A stretch of 38,705 nucleotides of DNA from Lysobacter sp. Root690. Lineage in GTDB: Bacteria > Pseudomonadota > Gammaproteobacteria > Xanthomonadales > Xanthomonadaceae. The translations under genes and the position numbers were made by a program. Positions 34,067-38,705 of this stretch are shown here, one piece after another. Under the pieces are notes generated by a model. It was not told where the DNA came from and did no database searches. It saw only the letters and a list, made by a program, of their open reading frames with translations. Numbering within the stretch: the stretch's first letter is position 1; the number at the start of each line of letters is the position of its first letter. The stretch lies in the NCBI RefSeq assembly GCF_001427785.1, contig NZ_LMHM01000013.1:560040-598744 (forward strand), written 5' to 3'.

Positions 34067-34651
34067 ATGACCGACTACATGGCCGCTCAGCCCGCCGACT
34101 TCCCCGGTGGCTCCGATCCGACCAGCGAGTTGTTGACCGCGGTGGGGCGCGGCGATGCGAGCGCGTTCGAACGCCTGTACCGCGAAACCTCCTCGCGCCT
34201 GTTCGGCGTGTGCCTGCGCCTGCTGCCCGAGCGCAGCGAGGCCGAGGACGTGCTGCAGGAGGTCTACGCCACCGTGTGGCGCAAGGCCGGGCAGTTCGAC
34301 GCCAGCCGCGCCAGCGCGATCACCTGGCTTGCGATGATCGCGCGCAACAAGGCGATCGATCGGCTGCGCGCCGCGCCGTCCTCGCTCAAGCGCGCGCCGA
34401 TCGAACTGATCGACGAAATCGCCGATTCCGCACCGAGCCCGTCGGCGCAGGTCGAAAGCGCCGACGAAAACGAACGCCTGCGGCTGTGCATGGAGGAACT
34501 CGATGCGCGCCGACGCCAGTTGATCCGCACCGCGTTCTTCGACGGCGCGACTTATGAAGAACTGGCGCAGCGCAGCGGTTCGCCGCTGGGCAGCATCAAG
34601 AGTTGGATCCGGCGTGGCCTGATCCAGCTTCGCGCTTGTCTGGAACGGTGA
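34067..34651 (+). CDS. ECF sigma factor, SigK-like
   Basis: 194-aa RNA polymerase sigma factor of the extracytoplasmic-function group. Region 2 (about 28-95): FERLYRETSSRLFGVCLRLL, the -10-binding EDVLQEVYATVWRKAGQFD and RASAITWLAMIARNKAIDRL. Region 4 (about 140-190): RRQLIRTAFFDGATYEELAQ and GSPLGSIKSWIRRGLIQLR, a helix-turn-helix that reads the -35 element. A SigK-type ECF followed by an RskA-type anti-sigma fits the ECF19-like class. The ATG at 34067 was chosen; ATG 34079 is a near alternative. The anti-sigma gene starts 9 nt after the stop. Regulon unknown. Confidence 0.93.
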   Translation: MTDYMAAQPADFPGGSDPTSELLTAVGRGDASAFERLYRETSSRLFGVCLRLLPERSEAEDVLQEVYATVWRKAGQFDASRASAITWLAMIARNKAIDRLRAAPSSLKRAPIELIDEIADSAPSPSAQVESADENERLRLCMEELDARRRQLIRTAFFDGATYEELAQRSGSPLGSIKSWIRRGLIQLRACLER

Positions 34652-34660
34652 GGCGCAGCC

Positions 34661-35419
34661 ATGACCATTCGTGAACACGATATCGAGGGCGAGCCGCCGA
34701 GCGCGGACGTGCATGCCGGTGAGTACGTCCTTGGCGTATTGAATTTGCGCGAACGCCGGCTGGCGGAGGTGCGGATCGAAACCGAGCCGGCGTTCGCGCG
34801 GTTGGTCGCCGATTGGGAGCGTCGCCTCGCCGCGCTGCTTGCCGAGATCGATCCCGTCGCCGTGCCCGCGCACCTGTGGCCGCGCTTGCGCACGCGCCTG
34901 GGCTGGTCGCCGGTCGACGGCGCCGCGCCGCGCGGCTTGTTCAACAGTGTCGGCTTCTGGCGCGCCACCGCCGCGCTCGCCGCCGCATTGGCGGTGGTCG
35001 CACTGTTCGTCGGCCGCGGACCGGCGCCGGTTACGCCGCCACTGGTGCAGCAGCCGCCGGCGCAGCCCGACGAAGCCGGGTTGACCCGTCCGGTCACTCT
35101 GCTGGCGCGCGACGACGGCAGTACCGGCTGGCTCGCCACGGTCGATCGCGGCCACGGCAAGGTGCTGATGGTGCCGGTGCCGGGTCCGGCCGACGCCCAG
35201 GGCCGGATCGCCGAACTGTGGATCATCCCGAGCGGCGAAGCGCCGCGTTCGCTGGGCGTGGTCTCGACCGAGGTCGCCCATTCGGTCGCGGTTCCGTCCG
35301 AGCTGATCGCCAAGCTGGTGGCCGGCGCGACCCTGGCCATCACCCTGGAACCGTCGGCCGGCGTGCCGCACGCCGCGCCGACCGGTCCGATCGTCGCCAA
35401 GGGCGGAATCTCGCTGTAA
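34661..35419 (+). CDS. RskA-family anti-sigma factor
   Basis: 252-aa inner-membrane protein that should hold the neighbouring sigma factor inactive. The N-terminal cytoplasmic part (about 1-95) has the anti-sigma-like LGVLNLRERRLAEVRIETEP and WERRLAALLAEIDPV, without the HxxxCxxC zinc motif. A single membrane helix (about 99-120, ATAALAAALAVVALFVG) is followed by the periplasmic RskA domain (about 135-250: GRIAELWIIPSGEAPRSLG, STEVAHSVAVP, LAITLEPSAGVP). RskA-type proteins are released by regulated proteolysis; the proteases are not in this window. The start at ATG 34661 is 9 nt after the sigma stop. Confidence 0.9.
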   Translation: MTIREHDIEGEPPSADVHAGEYVLGVLNLRERRLAEVRIETEPAFARLVADWERRLAALLAEIDPVAVPAHLWPRLRTRLGWSPVDGAAPRGLFNSVGFWRATAALAAALAVVALFVGRGPAPVTPPLVQQPPAQPDEAGLTRPVTLLARDDGSTGWLATVDRGHGKVLMVPVPGPADAQGRIAELWIIPSGEAPRSLGVVSTEVAHSVAVPSELIAKLVAGATLAITLEPSAGVPHAAPTGPIVAKGGISL

Positions 35420-35539
35420 CTCGCGGAACCGGCGCCATTCCGCGGCGCCGGGCCTCGGGCCGGCGCCACGGACGGCGTAGCGAGGCGGGGCGGTCGTTGC
35501 GGGTTCTGGCGATCGAGTGAAAAAGTTGTGACACAACCG

Positions 35540-35568
35540 TTGACAGCCGCGCCGCCGCAACGCAACAT
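35540..35568 (+). promoter_or_regulatory. tRNA-Leu promoter
   Basis: TTGACA (35540-35545), 17 nt, CAACAT (35563-35568), 45 nt before the tRNA. The -35 is perfect. A small palindrome GTTGT-GAC-ACAAC (35525-35537) lies just upstream. The remaining stretch from the anti-sigma stop is GC-rich and shows no other feature. Confidence 0.6.
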
Positions 35569-35612
35569 ACGCCCCTCGCAGCGGCGACGGTTCATCGAAA
35601 CCGCAGCGATTG

Positions 35613-35697
<85 letters not shown>

Positions 35698-35733
35698 CTA
35701 CATCGGTCATCGCCACGGCGGTGATCCAACGAG

Positions 35734-35758
35734 AAACCCCGCTCACGCGGGGTTTTTT
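35734..35758 (+). terminator. rho-independent terminator of tRNA-Leu
   Basis: ACCCCGC-TCAC-GCGGGGT followed by TTTTT, 36 nt past the tRNA end: a textbook stem and U-run. Confidence 0.93.
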
Positions 35759-35803
35759 GTTGCCCGCGATTCATCCGTTCGCATCGCATCCGCGGGTCGC
35801 CCA

Positions 35804-35818
35804 CGGATATTTTCCGAA
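35804..35818. promoter_or_regulatory. CGGATATTTTCCGAA motif upstream of RstA-like gene
   Basis: This 15-mer matches CGGATATTTGCCGAA at 33985-33999, upstream of the sigma gene, with one change. CGGA...TCCG is an inverted repeat in this copy. It is a candidate shared operator with no independent support. The rest of 35759-36000 shows no gene. Confidence 0.3.
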
Positions 35819-36000
35819 CAAGCAGCACGCCACCCAGGCCGCCGCCTGCCCGACTTTCAGCTGAAGACCTCGATGCGCGAGCGCCGCGGGCCGCGTCGCC
35901 GCGGACAATAATCGGGCGAACCACGCCTCAACAGCGGCCCCGGCGATCACCGACGATCCTGCTGACAGGGTTGGCGGCGTACCGCGAGCGCGCTCCGCCC

Positions 36001-36690
36001 ATGACCGACATCCTGCTGATCGAAGACGACGAACGCCTCGGCGCGCTGGTCGCGCATTACCTGGGCAAGCACGGCTATCGCGTCGCGGTCGAGGCCGACG
36101 GCGCGCGCGCGGTGCAGGCGATCCTCGAGCGCGCGCCGGCGCTGGTGCTGCTGGATATTTCCCTGCCCGGGCAGGACGGCTTCGAGATCTGCCGCGCGGT
36201 GCGCGCGCGCTACGCCGGAATCATCTGCATGCTGACCGCGCGCACCGACGACATCGATCAGGTGCTGGGCCTGGAACTGGGCGCCGACGATTACATCGGC
36301 AAGCCGATCGAGCCGCGCGTGCTGTTGGCGCGCCTGCGCGCGCATCTGCGCCGCGACAACGCCACGCGCCAGGGCGGCAACCTGCTGTGCTTCGGTCAAC
36401 TGCGCATCGATCGCGGCACCCGCGAAGCGACTTTGCATACGCGGCGCATCGAACTGACCACCGCCGAGTTCGACCTGCTGGTGTTGCTGGCCGACCGCGC
36501 CGGCCACATTCTCAGCCGCGACGATCTGCTGCAGTCGCTGCGCGGCATCAATTTCGACGGCCTGGACCGTTCGATCGACGCGCGCATCTCGCGGCTGCGG
36601 CGCAAACTCGGCGATCTGGCCGAGGAACCTGAGCGGATCAAGACCGTGCGCGGCAAGGGTTATCTGTTCAACCGGGCCGCGTGGGAGTGA
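36001..36690 (+). CDS. rstA: RstA-like response regulator
   Basis: 229-aa OmpR-family transcription factor. Receiver (1 to about 115): acidic Glu8-Asp9-Asp10, phosphoacceptor Asp52 in LLDISLPGQDG, Lys101 in DDYIGKPIEP. Winged-helix domain (about 125-229) with LTTAEFDLLVLLADRAGHIL, then LRGINFDGLDRSIDARISRL and RIKTVRGKGYLFNRAAWE, which are almost the same as in RstA of Escherichia coli, hence the name. The ATG at 36001 begins the domain. The sensor kinase gene overlaps its stop. In E. coli the pair responds to PhoP and acid; what it does here is unknown. Confidence 0.9.
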   Translation: MTDILLIEDDERLGALVAHYLGKHGYRVAVEADGARAVQAILERAPALVLLDISLPGQDGFEICRAVRARYAGIICMLTARTDDIDQVLGLELGADDYIGKPIEPRVLLARLRAHLRRDNATRQGGNLLCFGQLRIDRGTREATLHTRRIELTTAEFDLLVLLADRAGHILSRDDLLQSLRGINFDGLDRSIDARISRLRRKLGDLAEEPERIKTVRGKGYLFNRAAWE

Positions 36691-38126
36691 GCGCGGAGCG
36701 CGGCTTCGCCTGGAGCGATCGCGCCCGGCGCTGGTTCGGCCCGGCGTCGCCGCTGCGCCGCGCGTTTGCCGCCGACGGCGCGGGCGCGGGCGGCAAATCC
36801 CGGCACGGCCATTTCAGTCTGTTCGTGCGCTATTACCTGACCGTGTTGTTGATCTACGCCGCGGTCATCATCGGCGGCGTGTCGGCCTGGATCTACATCA
36901 CCGACGAAAACAGCCGCGACTACTCGCAAGCGCAGATGCGCGGCACGCATTACCTGATCGAACAACGCTATCTGCACACCGATCCGGCGCAGTGGCCGGC
37001 GTTGACCGACGAACTGCGCGCGCACTTCGCCTATCCGCTGAACCTGGTTTCGCTCGACTCGCTGCAAGGCGGCCTGACCGCGGTCGAATGGCAGCGCCTG
37101 CGACGCGGCGCGCTGGTGATGGACAGCGAGAACGAGGCCTATACCTATCAGCGCCTGCCGGGCACCGACCGAGTGGTGGCGCTGGGCGATTTCGACGAGG
37201 TGATCGTGCAGGGCGTGCCCTGGCGCGATCTGGATTTCGTCGATTCGCTGGTGATGCTGGCGATGTACTTCCTCGCGATAGCCTTGCCCTTGTACTTCCT
37301 GGTCTATCGATTCTGGCGCGACCTGCGCAAGCTGCGCGCGACCGCTGAAGCACTGAGCGCCGGCGACCTGGAGGCGCGCGCGCCCGAAGTGGTGACGCGC
37401 CTGGTCAATCCGCTCGGTCACGCGCTCAACCGCATGGCCGTGCAGGTGCAGCAGGTGCTGGAGAGCCAGCGCATCCTCGCCCAGGCGGTCGCGCACGAGA
37501 TCCGCACGCCGCTCACGCGCATGCGCTTCGCCCTGGAAATGCTGGAGTCGGCCGAAGACGAGCGCGAGCGCGCGAATCTGCAGCACGGACTGGAAACCGA
37601 CATCCGGCGCCTGGAGCATCTGGCCGCGAACAGCGTCACTTACGCGCGGATCGGCCGCATGGTCGGAATCGAGCGCGTCGAGATCGACCTGCGCGCGCTG
37701 TTCGCCGATCTGGCCGATATCTTCGCGCCGCCGGTATCGCTGCATCTGCGCTTCGACCGCGGCGGCGTCGACAGCGTCCAGGCCAATCGCGAAGCGCTGG
37801 AACTGGCCTTGCGCAATCTCATCGCCAATGCGCTGCGGCATGCGCGCTCGGCGATCGAGATCAGTGTCGCGCAGGAAGGCGACAGCACCGTGTTCCGCGT
37901 CGACGACGACGGCGAGGGCGTGCACGAGGAGCTGAGCCAGCAGGTCTTCCTGCCGTTCACCCAACTGCGCAAGAACCCCGACGGCTTCGGCCTGGGCCTG
38001 GCGCTGGTGCGGGTGGTCGCGGAGAAACACGGCGGCCGCGCCACCGTGGTGCCGTCGTCGCTCGGCGGCGCGAGCTTCCGGATCGAACTTCCGACTCATC
38101 CGTTGCATCCCGCGACGTCCTGCTGA
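36687..38126 (+). CDS. rstB: RstB-like sensor histidine kinase
   Basis: 479-aa inner-membrane kinase. An N-terminal cytoplasmic stretch (1-42, rich in Arg/Ala) precedes helix 1 (about 48-71, YYLTVLLIYAAVIIGGVSAW), a periplasmic sensor of about 115 residues (72-185) and helix 2 (about 186-208). A HAMP linker, the H box with His270 in VAHEIRTPLTRM, an N box RNLIANALRHA, DDDGEGV and GFGLGLALVRVVAEKHGG follow, all intact. Sequence and partner are RstB-like. The GTG at 36687 overlaps the rstA stop (GTGA), which couples translation; a GTG two codons upstream is possible. The N-terminal extension before helix 1 is longer than in E. coli RstB. Confidence 0.88.
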   Translation: MSAERGFAWSDRARRWFGPASPLRRAFAADGAGAGGKSRHGHFSLFVRYYLTVLLIYAAVIIGGVSAWIYITDENSRDYSQAQMRGTHYLIEQRYLHTDPAQWPALTDELRAHFAYPLNLVSLDSLQGGLTAVEWQRLRRGALVMDSENEAYTYQRLPGTDRVVALGDFDEVIVQGVPWRDLDFVDSLVMLAMYFLAIALPLYFLVYRFWRDLRKLRATAEALSAGDLEARAPEVVTRLVNPLGHALNRMAVQVQQVLESQRILAQAVAHEIRTPLTRMRFALEMLESAEDERERANLQHGLETDIRRLEHLAANSVTYARIGRMVGIERVEIDLRALFADLADIFAPPVSLHLRFDRGGVDSVQANREALELALRNLIANALRHARSAIEISVAQEGDSTVFRVDDDGEGVHEELSQQVFLPFTQLRKNPDGFGLGLALVRVVAEKHGGRATVVPSSLGGASFRIELPTHPLHPATSC

Positions 38127-38206
38127 GTCGCGCGGCGCGGAGAGCGGTTTCGGCACGCCGGTCGGCGGTTGGCTACGCGCGCTATTGCGCGAGTGGGGCC
38201 GAGGCT

Positions 38207-38392
38207 TTGCTCGGCGAATTGCGACCGCGCCGCGAGAGTTTGTTCAATGTTGTGGCGATCCACACGTGGCGGGGCGAATTTCTCGGCCGCCAGCGAAAAT
38301 CGCATGTGTATTTGTGGGGCGTGCTGATGATCCAGGCCTGGTTGCAGCGGCGCCGGTCCGCGCTGACCGCGACGCCGTTGCCGATCGGATGA
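38207..38392 (+). pseudogene. possible asparagine-synthase C-terminal remnant
   Basis: A 61-codon open stretch with G/C-rich third positions and no ribosome binding site. Its middle reads SHVYLWGVLMIQAWLQ, similar to the conserved end of asparagine-synthase-type amidotransferases (H-x-x-(x)-LW-x-LLM-x-x-AWL). Nothing upstream supplies the rest of such a protein, so it would be a decayed fragment. The similarity covers only about 16 residues and may be chance. The rest of 38127-38705 is less GC-rich than the genes and shows no other feature. Confidence 0.25.
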
Positions 38393-38662
38393 CGCATTGA
38401 GGTTGGGTCAACGACGGCTCGTATCGATTTGCCCGAGTTCGACGCCACCTGAGCGGACGCATCGACCAGCGCCGGTGTTCATAGACTGATTACTATTTCT
38501 CACCGATCCCTGGCGGGAATCCGGTTTCATTTGGCTGAAATTATGTGTCGGTTTCGGCACTGCGATGTGTGTCGCATTCGCTCCGTGCCAAGACCGACTT
38601 TATGAACGTGGCCGTTATTCGGTTATGAATGGCAGAAATGCCGTCAAAACGTATTCGCGGGC

Positions 38663-38705
38663 ATGAAAATATGGATGCGGAGCAACTTGAAGTCGCGCTC
38701 TGTGA
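38663..38705 (+). CDS. possible start of a gene cut by the window end
   Basis: An ATG at 38663 opens a frame of 14 codons (MKIWMRSNLKSRSV) to the window edge without a stop. The upstream DNA is AT-richer, as expected for a promoter region, but no clear ribosome site is visible. The N-terminus is basic, as at the beginning of a signal peptide. It is too short to identify. Confidence 0.2.
   Translation, partial: MKIWMRSNLKSRSV

Noticed and set aside
36660-38156. 498-codon minus-strand frame over the RstB-like kinase
   Set aside because: The kinase motifs lie intact on the plus strand; the antisense frame has only low-complexity sequence.

Overview
The window looks like chromosomal DNA of a Xanthomonadaceae gammaproteobacterium, most likely Lysobacter or a close relative. 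This rests on very high GC with strong G/C third-position bias, protein sequences typical of that family, and copies of a short intergenic repeat (core TAGGAGCGGCGCAAGCCGCG). No plasmid, phage, transposase, CRISPR or rRNA was seen. The assignment is an inference; no database search was possible.

Layout. 1-2.5 kb: a small hypothetical gene (-), a GAF-GGDEF diguanylate cyclase (+) and an array of about 220-bp hairpin-forming repeats. 2.5-4.5 kb (-): a secreted pectinacetylesterase/Notum-like hydrolase followed 14 nt later by a membrane-anchored helical protein, probably one operon. 5.1-8.2 kb (-): pyrD, murB and an EamA transporter, the last two overlapping by GTGA. 8.4-11.4 kb: the most unusual part, five paralogous genes for 73-75 aa secreted peptides with six cysteines in one fixed spacing; four share a promoter-like block and a 5' leader hairpin, and a DUF4190-type membrane gene sits among them. 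11.8-14.8 kb (-): a hypothetical membrane protein, a small hypothetical gene, an ALDH7-type aldehyde dehydrogenase and tRNA-Arg(CCT). 15.1-20.9 kb (+): a small exported protein, a duplicated intergenic repeat and a 1494-aa autotransporter with a Gly-rich region and six exact 261-bp Ig-like repeats.

21.3-22.9 kb (-): a 57-aa gene and a two-gene operon of an ankyrin protein and a colicin-immunity-like fusion protein with no toxin gene nearby. 23.1-25.3 kb (+): a GlxA-type regulator followed by an exported DJ-1/PfpI protein. 25.4-30.6 kb: a TonB-C-like exported protein (-), a MazG-like pyrophosphohydrolase (+), parC (-), a glutaminyl cyclase (+) and a hypothetical gene (-). 30.9-33.0 kb (+): a heavy-metal type two-component system behind a palindromic operator candidate. 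33.2-35.7 kb: an Rnk-like protein (-), an ECF sigma factor with its RskA-type anti-sigma (+) and tRNA-Leu(CAG). 36.0-38.1 kb (+): an RstA/RstB-like two-component system. The last 0.58 kb holds at most a gene remnant and a possible gene start cut by the window edge.

Housekeeping genes (pyrD, murB, parC, two tRNAs) alternate with signalling modules and exported accessory proteins. The six-cysteine peptide family is the best candidate for an undescribed system: a signal peptide and cysteine frame that are kept while the rest of the mature chain diverges.
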